Shown here piece by piece: positions 1 to 7,853 of a DNA stretch of 19,818 bases. Below the pieces are notes generated by a model. It was not told the origin of the DNA. It searched no databases and saw nothing but the letters and a program-made list of their open reading frames with translations. The translations under genes were made by a program, and so were the position numbers. The DNA lies in NCBI GenBank assembly GCA_964529795.1, contig CAZGXM010000052.1:1-19818 (forward strand), read 5' to 3'. Each line of letters opens with the position of its first letter. Within the stretch, counting starts at the first letter, position 1. The DNA comes from CAZGXM01 sp964529795 (GTDB taxonomy: Bacteria; Bacillota; JADQBR01).

Positions 1-109
1 CTTCATCGAGCAGCAACCCAGCCTTGTTTTCAGTGATTACTCAAGAATTTCATTTCTGCCGGTCGCAGTAAAAAGGCAGCGTCCAAATTTTCTATCGCAA
101 TACCCCCTC
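1..109. other. Downstream flank of the PIG-L gene; no gene identified
   Basis: Just after the PIG-L stop, the minus strand carries a GAGGGGG stretch (about 103-109) that could serve a next gene in the operon. Any frame following it soon meets a stop; the longest (ATA/TTG start region, reading IENLDAAFLLRPAEMKFLSNH) ends near position 30. Either the next gene starts beyond the window or only a remnant is present. I see no terminator hairpin here, so the operon probably continues. Confidence 0.3.
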
Positions 110-799
110 TTAGCTGCTGATATTTCTACCGAGGACAAAAGCCTCGGCAGCCTCAGCACCTATTGTAGCCCCGCGCCACTTGGCAAGGTGCTCAACAGCC
201 TTAACGGACCGTGAGTGAGGCCAGCGGCGCATTTCCAAGCGATAGATATCATCAAGAGCTTTAAGTTTTAATTGGATGGTTTCTGAAATGTCGACAAACC
301 AGTTGGGCTTAAAGTACGGTGCCGAACCAGGGAGCTGCCATTCAGTACTGGATGCTGTTTCAAAAAACAGTAATCTTCTTACTGTGTTAAGAGGTGTTGG
401 TCTACATGCAGTAATAACTGCTTCATGAACTTTTCTATGGTCTATATTCAAGTCACCTGCATGGTGGGTATAGACCACTGTAGGATGATATCGGTCAAGA
501 TGCTTTTCAATCACTTTGATAACGTCAAGCATGTCTACGGAGTCCATCCGGTTATCAGGAAAATTATGCAGTATTAATCGGGAGACGCCCAGCAGGTCAT
601 TTGCTGCTTGAGCCATCTCCTGCAATTTAGCTAACTCTTCTTGATGTTTCTCGGTGCAGCGTGTTTCATATCTGCCGGTTATCCCTTCACCCAGAATAAC
701 CACGCCGACCCTGTCCCCTTGTTGAACATGTTTGGTAATAGTGCCACCACAGCCCAACACTTCATCATCCGGGTGCGCGGCAAAGACTAATACTTCCAT
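110..799 (-). CDS. PIG-L family (LmbE-like) N-acetylglucosamine-type deacetylase
   Basis: A zinc-dependent N-deacetylase of the PIG-L/LmbE family, 229 residues, which is the usual size. The N-terminal AHPDDE motif (residues 8-13) and a later DLNIDH segment (116-121) supply the expected metal ligands, H9, D12 and H121. Family members remove acetyl groups from amino sugars such as GlcNAc-PI, GlcNAc-inositol and antibiotic sugars. The substrate here is unknown. As the last visible gene of a pseudaminic acid operon, it plausibly acts on an acetamido group of a pathway intermediate or of the finished nonulosonate, freeing an amine for another acyl group; that is inference. The ATG at 799 has an ideal GAGGAGG about 6 bases upstream and lies 25 bases after the pseI stop, so co-transcription is likely. 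It is cytoplasmic, with no signal peptide or membrane segment. Confidence 0.88.
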   Translation of the reverse strand: MEVLVFAAHPDDEVLGCGGTITKHVQQGDRVGVVILGEGITGRYETRCTEKHQEELAKLQEMAQAANDLLGVSRLILHNFPDNRMDSVDMLDVIKVIEKHLDRYHPTVVYTHHAGDLNIDHRKVHEAVITACRPTPLNTVRRLLFFETASSTEWQLPGSAPYFKPNWFVDISETIQLKLKALDDIYRLEMRRWPHSRSVKAVEHLAKWRGATIGAEAAEAFVLGRNISS

Positions 800-824
800 G
801 AAAACCTCCTCAAAAATTATAGGA

Positions 825-1865
825 TTATTTGAAGTCTTCCCAACTGAGCACGTGGTTTTTCTTCACATCCCTCGTCAAAGTAAGCCCTACAACTTTATCC
901 GCTTCCCCAGGCTTAATACCTGTACCCGGCCTTTTAAAGTCCAAATCAGCATACTCAAGCTTATCTCCTGCTTTTTTATCTTTGATAACTATAATGCTGC
1001 GACCGTAAAGTCGTAAGTTGCTCTGCTTCCTGACATACAGTTGTTCATTCACAGGAATAGCACTCTCCACAATGCGAACAGTGTTTACCAAGTCTTTCAG
1101 CCCTACTTCGTCTAGAGCAAAACCGTGGTCAGGACCGCAACTCTTTTTGTCCAGGGTGATATGTTTTTCAATTATGTTTGCTCCCAGGAAAACAGCTATC
1201 CCATCGAGCAAGTTGTCCTCACAGTGGTCAGAAAAACCCACCGGGCATTTAAAGAGTTTTTTGTACTCGGATATCAGTTCCAGAGACATGTAGTCATAGT
1301 TCGGGGGATAATCCGAAACACAGTGCAGAATGGCAATATCGCCGGCACCGTTTGCTCTAAGCGTATCCACAGCTTCAATCAAATCTTTTTTCGCAGCAAT
1401 ACCGGAAGATAAAATAACGGGCTTTTGGGTCTTAGCTATTGCTTGCAATAGTTGAGTATACCCAATGTCCATGGAGGCAATCTTATATGCCGGTACATCA
1501 AGTCGCTCCAGGAAGTTTACTGCCTCTACACTTTCCGGAGTTGAGAAGGCAGTTAGCCCTTTTGACCGGGCATACTCAAACAACTGCTGGTGCCATTCAA
1601 ACGGAAGGATAATCTCTTCAAGCACTTCGTACCAATACCGTTTCCCTTTGGCAAACTCTGCATCACCATAGGCATCAGCTGGGGTATCTGCTTTGGCAAT
1701 GTCTGTAGGCTTAAGGGTCTGGAACTTTACGGCATCGACGCCGGCCTCTGCGGCCATATCTATCAGTTTATATGCCTTTTCCAAGTCCCGATCATGGTTA
1801 CTGCCTATTTCTGCAATAATATAACAGGGATGCCCATCCCCGATTTTTTTATGCTCTATATACAC
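825..1865 (-). CDS. pseI: Pseudaminic acid synthase (NeuB/PseI family)
   Basis: Condenses a 2,4-diacylamino-trideoxyhexose with phosphoenolpyruvate to form the nine-carbon acid, here expected to be pseudaminic acid or an N-acyl variant. The NeuB TIM barrel begins with YIIAEIGSNH and AVKFQT, continues with the SSG, HCVSDYP, FSDH and EKHITLD motifs, and ends in a C-terminal SAF/antifreeze-like domain (about the last 60 residues, with SIIVIKDKKAGDKL). I start at the GTG at 1865, because AAAGGAGGT precedes it by 9 bases and the NeuB homology begins right there. That gives 346 residues, the normal family length. The reading frame stays open a further 36 codons upstream, but only through the wbqC gene. 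The substrate-loop motif reads CGPDHGFALD; GPDH is common in sialic and legionaminic acid synthases, so the assignment to pseudaminic acid rests mainly on the neighbouring pseB, pseC and pseG. Confidence 0.88.
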   Translation of the reverse strand: MYIEHKKIGDGHPCYIIAEIGSNHDRDLEKAYKLIDMAAEAGVDAVKFQTLKPTDIAKADTPADAYGDAEFAKGKRYWYEVLEEIILPFEWHQQLFEYARSKGLTAFSTPESVEAVNFLERLDVPAYKIASMDIGYTQLLQAIAKTQKPVILSSGIAAKKDLIEAVDTLRANGAGDIAILHCVSDYPPNYDYMSLELISEYKKLFKCPVGFSDHCEDNLLDGIAVFLGANIIEKHITLDKKSCGPDHGFALDEVGLKDLVNTVRIVESAIPVNEQLYVRKQSNLRLYGRSIIVIKDKKAGDKLEYADLDFKRPGTGIKPGEADKVVGLTLTRDVKKNHVLSWEDFK

Positions 1866-1870
1866 AGACC

Positions 1871-2572
1871 CTAAACCTCCTTTAGTTCCCCTGTCCGAAT
1901 TAGTTTGACAGTATCCTTGCCAAAGTAAAAAAGCATGTCCCAGATAGTCATATAGGGAATAAAAACTCCCCACACCTGATTATATTCCGGGTGTTTATGT
2001 TCGTGATAGAAAAGCTTAATGTCATTTCCATCGAACTTTCCCCGGTCGATATAATTTCTCCCATTTGGGCCAGAAATGTAGGCGTCTCCCCCAAAGAATT
2101 TTGTAATCTCAACCAACAGGTCATCCTTTGACGATTTCCAATGGTAGTTAGACGCCCACTCAATCGTCAACTGCAAATCCAAATAGTCAATCAAAATATC
2201 CAACATATCTTCAACTGCTTCACAAAAATACATTCTTTTCTTACTATAGTACTTCTCTAGAAGTGCAATAATGTCGGTGTAAAATGGGGTTCGTTTATAA
2301 TTGTGTTTAAAACTCATTAAATGTTTTTCTTCCCATGGCTCGTCGTTCGATATTAACATATCCTTTATTTTATCACTTTTAGAGTTTTTCCTATCTAAGG
2401 GAATGGAAAGCCAGGTGCAACCACTGCTTGTCCTAATTTTATTCCTGTGCTCATATGCTCTTTTTTGGTGCTGAACGTTATCCAACATTACAAATAGGTC
2501 TGACAGTATCATTCTTTCGATATAGTTGCACGCAGGCAAATAACGCGGCTGGCTGATAGCTATTTTTACCAT
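1871..2572 (-). CDS. WbqC-family protein (PF08889), surface-glycan associated
   Basis: Recognised by the family signature at the N-terminus (VKIAISQPRYLPACNYIERM), followed by LFVMLDNVQHQKRAYEHRNKI and WLSIPL. It has 233 residues from the ATG at 2572, the usual family length. That ATG has GGGGG seven bases upstream. An earlier in-frame ATG at 2632 overlaps pseH and adds sequence unlike the family. WbqC proteins occur in O-antigen and flagellar-glycan loci; their activity is not established, and a glycine/acyl transfer role has been suggested from locus content. It lies between the pseH-like and pseI genes, 20 bases after the former, and its last codons contain the pseI ribosome binding site, so translation is probably coupled. 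The gene is clearly richer in A/T than the flagellar genes to the right. Function here: unknown, possibly modification of the nonulosonate or its precursor. Confidence 0.82.
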   Translation of the reverse strand: MVKIAISQPRYLPACNYIERMILSDLFVMLDNVQHQKRAYEHRNKIRTSSGCTWLSIPLDRKNSKSDKIKDMLISNDEPWEEKHLMSFKHNYKRTPFYTDIIALLEKYYSKKRMYFCEAVEDMLDILIDYLDLQLTIEWASNYHWKSSKDDLLVEITKFFGGDAYISGPNGRNYIDRGKFDGNDIKLFYHEHKHPEYNQVWGVFIPYMTIWDMLFYFGKDTVKLIRTGELKEV

Positions 2573-2592
2573 TCCTAAACCCCCAGGCAAGC

Positions 2593-3156
2593 TTAATCCT
2601 TCATATCTGAAAAAAATTCTCCGAAGTACCATTCTAAATCCAAATCGCCCTCGATTTTTACCAGCACCGAGTGTGCTTCTTGGCCCCCAATGTATCTGCT
2701 TGTTTCCCTGTTTCTAATTTTTAGATAGAGAGCCAAACTATTACCTGCTAATTTATTGAAACCTATTTTTGAATAAGCCTTTAACGCAGCAACATTACCG
2801 GTAATGGTTTCAATGGTAATGATTTCCATGGGATAGGTAAGTATTTTTGCTGACTGTTCATATATCAAACGTAAACCATATCCCTTTCCTTTAATTTTCG
2901 GATGGACGCCAATCCTCGATATATGTGCCCAACCCGGTTTGTATTGATAGCCGATTGAAAAACCTAGTAATACAAAATTTTCTACAATGACAAAGCTAAA
3001 TTCTTTTTTTAATGGTAGGCTACACTTATAATTATCTCTATCCCACCTGTCATTCCAGCATAAACCATTGGCATTCCCTATGATTAACTCTTCAAGTTCT
3101 ACTACTTGCTTGAGAAAAAGACTCTCAGGAAACTTATCTAAAGACATAATATTCAC
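2593..3156 (-). CDS. pseH: GNAT N-acetyltransferase in the PseH position
   Basis: A GCN5-related acetyltransferase, 187 residues. The acetyl-CoA pyrophosphate loop is visible as VHPKIKGKGYGLRLI (a Q/RxxGxG/A-type motif), preceded by HISRIG and followed by the usual NVAALKAYSKIGF segment. PseH acetylates the 4-amine of UDP-4-amino-4,6-dideoxy-N-acetyl-beta-L-altrosamine, the step between PseC and PseG. I infer that role from position, because GNAT sequences alone do not reveal substrate. The start is taken as the GTG at 3156: AGAGGGGG ends 9 bases before it. The TTG at 3183 has no usable ribosome site, and the ATG at 3145-3147 is rather far from it. The gene is A/T-rich. The preceding gene already carries a fused formyltransferase, so two N-acylating activities may compete for the same amine or act on different ones. 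Confidence 0.7.
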   Translation of the reverse strand: MNIMSLDKFPESLFLKQVVELEELIIGNANGLCWNDRWDRDNYKCSLPLKKEFSFVIVENFVLLGFSIGYQYKPGWAHISRIGVHPKIKGKGYGLRLIYEQSAKILTYPMEIITIETITGNVAALKAYSKIGFNKLAGNSLALYLKIRNRETSRYIGGQEAHSVLVKIEGDLDLEWYFGEFFSDMKD

Positions 3157-3183
3157 GCAGACCAACCCCCTCTGTAGAAGCAA

Positions 3184-4917
3184 CTATTTTTTACATTCAA
3201 TTTTTATGACATAGGTGCGCCCACCTAGTTCAAAAAACGCGGGGTAACATTCGTTGTCCGCTACACGAAGTAGATTAAACTGCTGACGAAGCGTTTTGTC
3301 AGGATCAAGCCTGCTGTCTTTAGGGGTGCGCCGCTTGTAAAAGGTAGATTGACCTTTTTGTTCTTTCCCCTGAGCCACTACATCGGGAAACCTATCGATA
3401 AATTCCAAACAAAGTTTTATTGAACTTTCAGCTTGTGTCCGTCTAAGTTCATTCACGAGCTCCGTCCCTTGAAAGTGCATAACATCCTGCAAATAAATAG
3501 TGCCACTATCTATACTTTCAGCCGCTTCAAAAAGGGTAATTGGAATTTCATTCTTGCCTTCTAAAATCTGCCACGTTAAGGGAGACCATCCTTTACCCTT
3601 AGGTAGAGCGCTTTCATGGACAACCAGGTTATGCCTATTCCTTGATAAAACATCTGCTGAAACAAGCTGGCCGCAACCCAAGTAGAAAACAAAATCTCCT
3701 TCCTCAATCTCGTTGACATCATGTATCCATCTCGGCTGATGCCCTTGGCCTTTCAAGGTTTCCACAAAAGCCGGGATATACTTGTTTATCCAACTGTCAG
3801 GATCGGAAACAATAGTAATCACGTAGTTGGAAAATCCCATTTTCTTCAACACCCTCTCCACTCCATACCCGTCAACAAGCTTTTTCCCGCCTACAGACAT
3901 AGATTGCATGAGTTTGGAGTCTGTCATAACGTGCCACAACTCTCTCGATAGCCTTTCCATGCTCATCGCCGACGCCCTGCCAAGATAAACTGACGCACCC
4001 ATACTGGCTACCACCTTGCTTAGTCCGTCCTGATTAGGAGCAAGACTCATTACAATGCTAGGTAACCCCAGACAGCAGCGTTCCCAGGTTGTTACTCCCC
4101 CGGCCCCGATAGCCAAATCAGCGCGTGCCATCAACTCTGCCATGCTATGCACCTGATAATAGAAATGAAAATTTGCTAAGGCCGAACAATACCTTTCAAT
4201 CTGCTCCCTGTTTTTATTGCTACCCCCGACAACAACATCAACAGTGAGCTCTTTCCTGTCCAGCATTTTTATGGCCTCCAAAACTTTCAGCGTTTGGTTA
4301 TTGGGGTCGCTGCCACCCATAAATACCAAAATCCGTTTGACACGGCCCTCAGAGGGTTTTAATTCACGCCGGGCCTTGTAAAATTCAGGTCGCAGCAGAG
4401 CATATTCGGGGCCCAGCAGGGTTTGACAGTGCGGTGGTACCAGGCCCGCGTAGCGTGTTTCCATATCCGGGTACAAGTTCTGATCCAACAGCAGATCGCA
4501 ATCATGCTTCCTGTTAGCCAAATCATCGATGACGATTATTTTCTCGACACACAGGCGCAATTGAACCTCCCATCTATAATCCAAGGCGTAATGATCCACA
4601 ATCAGCCATTGGACAGGTTTAATTTTATTAAGAACGTCTTTAGTTTCTTTTGCATCTCTCTGCCATTCATACCGACGCCAACCACTATCCTCTGACTGTT
4701 CGAATTTTCCATGTTTACACGCATCGGCAATAAGATAAACTTTATGCCCTTTTTTCCTAATAAAACCAGTAATATTACCTTCCAGAGGACGGCAAATAAA
4801 CAAAACTTCGGCACCCCTTCTGGCTAACTCATCTGCCAGTGTCAGACAGCGCATCACATGCCCGGTGGCAATTTCTTTTGAACTGTCACATCGAAAAACG
4901 ACTTTCCCCTCAAGCAA
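3184..4917 (-). CDS. pseG: PseG UDP-sugar hydrolase fused to a formyltransferase-like domain
   Basis: A two-domain protein of 577 residues; PseG alone is usually about 270-350. Residues 1 to about 362 are PseG, a MurG-like GT-B fold enzyme that removes UDP from UDP-2,4-diacetamido-2,4,6-trideoxy-beta-L-altropyranose. It has RCDSSKEIATGHVMRCLTLA with the candidate catalytic H20, then DQNLYP, FMGGSDP and GAGGVTTWERCCLGLPSI. Residues about 365-577 resemble a folate-dependent formyltransferase: VVHESALPKGKGWSPLTWQI (432-451), SIDSGTIYLQ (468-477), and a C-terminal half ending NLLRVADNECYPAFFELGG, as in Fmt/ArnA-type proteins. H434 and D470 match the catalytic His and Asp, but the usual Asn two residues before the His is V432. 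The start is TTG at 4917 with GGGGGAG five bases upstream, two bases after the preceding stop. The fusion suggests N-formylation of the PseG substrate, giving a 7-N-formyl pseudaminic acid. Confidence 0.87.
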   Translation of the reverse strand: MLEGKVVFRCDSSKEIATGHVMRCLTLADELARRGAEVLFICRPLEGNITGFIRKKGHKVYLIADACKHGKFEQSEDSGWRRYEWQRDAKETKDVLNKIKPVQWLIVDHYALDYRWEVQLRLCVEKIIVIDDLANRKHDCDLLLDQNLYPDMETRYAGLVPPHCQTLLGPEYALLRPEFYKARRELKPSEGRVKRILVFMGGSDPNNQTLKVLEAIKMLDRKELTVDVVVGGSNKNREQIERYCSALANFHFYYQVHSMAELMARADLAIGAGGVTTWERCCLGLPSIVMSLAPNQDGLSKVVASMGASVYLGRASAMSMERLSRELWHVMTDSKLMQSMSVGGKKLVDGYGVERVLKKMGFSNYVITIVSDPDSWINKYIPAFVETLKGQGHQPRWIHDVNEIEEGDFVFYLGCGQLVSADVLSRNRHNLVVHESALPKGKGWSPLTWQILEGKNEIPITLFEAAESIDSGTIYLQDVMHFQGTELVNELRRTQAESSIKLCLEFIDRFPDVVAQGKEQKGQSTFYKRRTPKDSRLDPDKTLRQQFNLLRVADNECYPAFFELGGRTYVIKIECKK

Positions 4918-4919
4918 TC

Positions 4920-5654
4920 CTACTCCCCCAACTTTTTTTGTTTCACGTGGGCATTGATTTTTGTCACTTCCGGATTTTTTATCAAAAATTTTATTATTGA
5001 ATTCAAATTAAAATCTTCTCCTGGTTTACTTGCTCGATTGAATAATTCCGTCAGCAGTAAATAGTCTTCTTCAGTATCCAGGGTTAACCTATACCCGGAG
5101 TAATCAACTTCATTAAGCAACTGGCCAAGCTTAAACTTATCCGGGTGCTGCCAAATATACGGCGTCACATGCTCCCTTTCATAGTTCTTTTCCGCTTCGT
5201 AAAATGCTCGCTCCAAGACATCTGACCAAAAAACCTCTGTATCCAAGCCTCTGGGAAACGTTCTTTTCAGCGTGTTGCTAACATAATCAGACGTATCACT
5301 CAAAAATAAATCAATAGCTGCATCGATTACATCCGGGTCTATAAGCGGACAGTCAGATGTAATACGAACAACTATATCAGCTTTGTATTTCTTGGCCACC
5401 AAATAGTACCTTGCCAAAACATCCTCTTCACTGCCCCGAAAGCAATTTACCTCTACTTCTTTGCAGAAGTCTACTATGACATTATCTCCAGCATTGGTTG
5501 TAGTAGCTACAATTACATTATCCACCAGCCTGGCCTGCTGTACCCGACAAATACAGTGCTCGAGGACCGGCTTGCCGGCCAAGTTTTTCATCACCTTACC
5601 CGGCAAGCGGGTAGATCCCATTCTCGCTTGAATTATTGCAACTTTATTAAACAT
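4920..5654 (-). CDS. SpsF-type cytidylyltransferase, probable CMP-pseudaminic acid synthetase
   Basis: Nucleotidyltransferase of the SpsF/COG1861 family, 244 residues. The nucleotide-binding signature AIIQARMGSTRLPGKVM is at the N-terminus, followed by VVRITSDCPLIDP, RGLDTEVF and EREHVTPYIWQHP. In pseudaminic acid loci of many Gram-positive bacteria, a protein of this type occupies the place of PseF, which couples CTP to the finished acid to give the CMP-sugar used by Maf. The classical Campylobacter PseF has a different opening (ARGGSKRIPRKN-like), so I leave the symbol blank. The ATG at 5654 is preferred over the one at 5660, because AGAGGG ends six bases before it and abuts the other. It lies 10 bases after pseC and 2 bases before pseG, so it is in the same operon. 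Confidence 0.8.
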   Translation of the reverse strand: MFNKVAIIQARMGSTRLPGKVMKNLAGKPVLEHCICRVQQARLVDNVIVATTTNAGDNVIVDFCKEVEVNCFRGSEEDVLARYYLVAKKYKADIVVRITSDCPLIDPDVIDAAIDLFLSDTSDYVSNTLKRTFPRGLDTEVFWSDVLERAFYEAEKNYEREHVTPYIWQHPDKFKLGQLLNEVDYSGYRLTLDTEEDYLLLTELFNRASKPGEDFNLNSIIKFLIKNPEVTKINAHVKQKKLGE

Positions 5655-5664
5655 TTCCATCCCT

Positions 5665-6855
5665 CTAATTTTTATAAAAATAAATCACTTTTCTCACGGC
5701 TTCATAAACATCGCTAATGTCACGTTCAGTCATTTTGGGGAAAAGGGGCAAACTGATAATACGCTGATACAATCGCTCCGCGTTTGGGCATAAGCCCGGT
5801 TTATACCCTAACTCTCTGTAATAGGGTAAAGTATAAACAGGGATATAATGAACATTAACGCCGATATTCTCTCTTAACAAAGCCTCAAAGATTTCCTTTC
5901 TCCCAACTTTTAAAGCCGCAAGATTCAACTGGATAACATACAGATGCCAACTGGAACGAACATCTTTTTTTACATAGGGTGTCACTATTTCCGGAATTTC
6001 TGAAAATAGCTTATTATACTGCTCCACAATTCTCTCTCTGCACGTCAGAAATTGGTCGGCTTTCCTGAGTTGACTGCAACCCAAAGCTGCCTGGATATCA
6101 GTAATCCGGTAGTTATATCCTAATAACTGCATTTCATAGTACCAGGGGCCGCGTTTTTCCTGTAATTTGTCTTCATCCCGCGTGATTCCATGAGTACGAA
6201 ATTGAATTAGCTTTTCATACAATTCTTTAGAATTAGTTGTAATCATTCCACCTTCCCCGGTTGTAATGTGTTTTACCGGGTGAAAACTAAAAGTGGTCAT
6301 ATCACTGATGGCACCGATACGTTTTCCCCTGTATTCGGCCCCTACCGCATGTGCAGCATCCTCTATGATATAAAGCCCATATTTTTCCGCCAATTGGTGT
6401 AAGGGATCCAAATCTGCTGGTTGACCGGCATAATGAACAGGAATAATTGCTTTAGTCCTTGAGGTAATCCTTCTTTTAATATCTTGCGGGTCAACATTGT
6501 AGGTATCCGGCAAGATATCCGCGAAAACAGGTTTTGCTCCTTGATAAAGAATACAATTAGCCGAGGCTGCAAATGTAATCGGTGTGGTTATTACCTCATC
6601 CCCCGGCCCAACACCGGCAGCAAAAACCGCTGCATGCAAAGCGGCTGTACCGTTTGCTACGGCAACGCCATACTTTGCCCCAACATAATCAGCAAACTGT
6701 TGCTCAAATTCTTTAATTTTGGGACCGGTAGTAAGAAATTGGCTGTTTAAAACTTCTACGACAGCGTCAATATCATCCCGGTCGATCCACTGTTGACCGT
6801 AGGGAAGTGGTTCCTTCCTTACCGGTCTGCCGCCGTTTATTGCTAGTTTTTCCAC
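5665..6855 (-). CDS. pseC: UDP-4-amino-4,6-dideoxy-N-acetyl-beta-L-altrosamine transaminase
   Basis: PLP-dependent aminotransferase of the DegT/DnrJ/EryC1 family, 396 residues, full length. It aminates the 4-keto group of the PseB product using glutamate. NGTAALHAA (68-76) and PVHYAGQPADLD (139-150) are characteristic; EDAAHAVGAEYRGKRIG holds the PLP-contacting Asp. SFHPVKHITTGEGG carries K195, the expected Schiff-base lysine, and SFHPVKHITTGEGG-type wording is usual for PseC. The GTG start at 6855 is supported by GGAGGT six to seven bases upstream, and the N-terminal LAINGGRPVRK is typical of the family. It lies 23 bases after pseB and 10 bases before the cytidylyltransferase. Confidence 0.94.
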   Translation of the reverse strand: MEKLAINGGRPVRKEPLPYGQQWIDRDDIDAVVEVLNSQFLTTGPKIKEFEQQFADYVGAKYGVAVANGTAALHAAVFAAGVGPGDEVITTPITFAASANCILYQGAKPVFADILPDTYNVDPQDIKRRITSRTKAIIPVHYAGQPADLDPLHQLAEKYGLYIIEDAAHAVGAEYRGKRIGAISDMTTFSFHPVKHITTGEGGMITTNSKELYEKLIQFRTHGITRDEDKLQEKRGPWYYEMQLLGYNYRITDIQAALGCSQLRKADQFLTCRERIVEQYNKLFSEIPEIVTPYVKKDVRSSWHLYVIQLNLAALKVGRKEIFEALLRENIGVNVHYIPVYTLPYYRELGYKPGLCPNAERLYQRIISLPLFPKMTERDISDVYEAVRKVIYFYKN

Positions 6856-6878
6856 CCAAATACCTCCAAATAATTACC

Positions 6879-7853
6879 CTAATCTTCTCCTGCTAACCCC
6901 CTCAATTCCTCAATGGTCAACCAGCAATCATTTTTATCGCTGGAATAAGAAAAACCATCCGGTACCGGTTTCCCGCCGTTTTTCACATATTCTTCCGAAT
7001 CCCACCAGTCAAATGTTGGCTGAATAACATAGTAGTCCTCATACTCAACAGTGTTCGGCGCTTCATCCTCAGGCACCATTACTTCATGTAATTTTTCCCC
7101 GGGCCTGATACCGACAAATTGATAATCGCAGTTAGGTGCAATCGCTTTAGCAAGGTCCATTATGTTCATGCTGGGAATTTTGGGGATAAATAATTCCCCA
7201 CCTCGCATCCTTTCTAAACTTTGCAGAACAAAGCTCACACCTTGTTCCAAGGTTATGCAAAACCTTGTCATTCGTTCATCCGTAATTGGTATCACACCTG
7301 TTTCACGGACTTTTTTAAAAAACGGTATCACACTGCCCCGGCTGCCAACTACATTCCCGTATCTGACTACACTGAATTTTGTATTTTCTCCACCTGCATA
7401 TGCGTTGGCGGCAATAAAGAGCTTGTCCGAGCAAAGTTTGGTAGCACCATATAGGTTGATGGGATTGGCGGCCTTGTCCGTACTCAAGGCTACTACTTTC
7501 TTTACCCCATTGTCTATTGCCGCATCTATCACATTTTGCGCACCTAAAACATTTGTTTTGATTGCTTCAAAAGGATTATATTCTGCAGCAGGTACCTGTT
7601 TTAACGCAGCGGCATGAATCACGTAATCAATTTTATAAAATGCCCGATATAGCCTGTCTTTATCACGAACATCGCCAATAAAGTAACGCATACATGCTTG
7701 ATTAAACTGCAGCTTCATCTCAAACTGTTTCAATTCATCACGACTAAAAACAACCAGTCGTTTTGGGCGATATTTTTCCAGTACGATTTCCACAAACTTT
7801 TTGCCAAATGAACCGGTTCCACCGGTAACGAGGATGTTTTTTTCAGTTAACAT
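6879..7853 (-). CDS. pseB: UDP-N-acetylglucosamine 4,6-dehydratase (inverting), first pseudaminic acid step
   Basis: Short-chain dehydrogenase/reductase of the PseB/FlaA1 type, 324 residues. It converts UDP-GlcNAc to UDP-2-acetamido-2,6-dideoxy-beta-L-arabino-hexos-4-ulose, with inversion at C5. The NADP-binding GGTGSFG is at residues 11-17 and the GDVRD segment at 60-64. The catalytic set in LSTDKAANPINLYGATK gives D126, K127, Y135 and K139, the arrangement that separates this inverting dehydratase from ordinary retaining ones. IRPGEKLHEVM is conserved near the C-terminus. GGAGGT stands five bases before the ATG. This gene opens the sugar operon, 100 bases after maf. PseB plus PseC and PseG make pseudaminic rather than legionaminic acid the likely product. 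Confidence 0.95.
   Translation of the reverse strand: MLTEKNILVTGGTGSFGKKFVEIVLEKYRPKRLVVFSRDELKQFEMKLQFNQACMRYFIGDVRDKDRLYRAFYKIDYVIHAAALKQVPAAEYNPFEAIKTNVLGAQNVIDAAIDNGVKKVVALSTDKAANPINLYGATKLCSDKLFIAANAYAGGENTKFSVVRYGNVVGSRGSVIPFFKKVRETGVIPITDERMTRFCITLEQGVSFVLQSLERMRGGELFIPKIPSMNIMDLAKAIAPNCDYQFVGIRPGEKLHEVMVPEDEAPNTVEYEDYYVIQPTFDWWDSEEYVKNGGKPVPDGFSYSSDKNDCWLTIEELRGLAGED

Noticed and set aside
732..1016. Plus-strand open frames throughout the window (for example 732-1016, 7162-7617, 13892-14344, 16386-16766)
   Set aside because: All lie opposite strongly supported minus-strand genes, lack ribosome sites and show no recognisable protein features.
1866..1973. N-terminal extension of PseI upstream of the GTG at 1865
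   Set aside because: It overlaps the end of wbqC, does not resemble NeuB proteins, and the GGAGGT site fits the GTG start.
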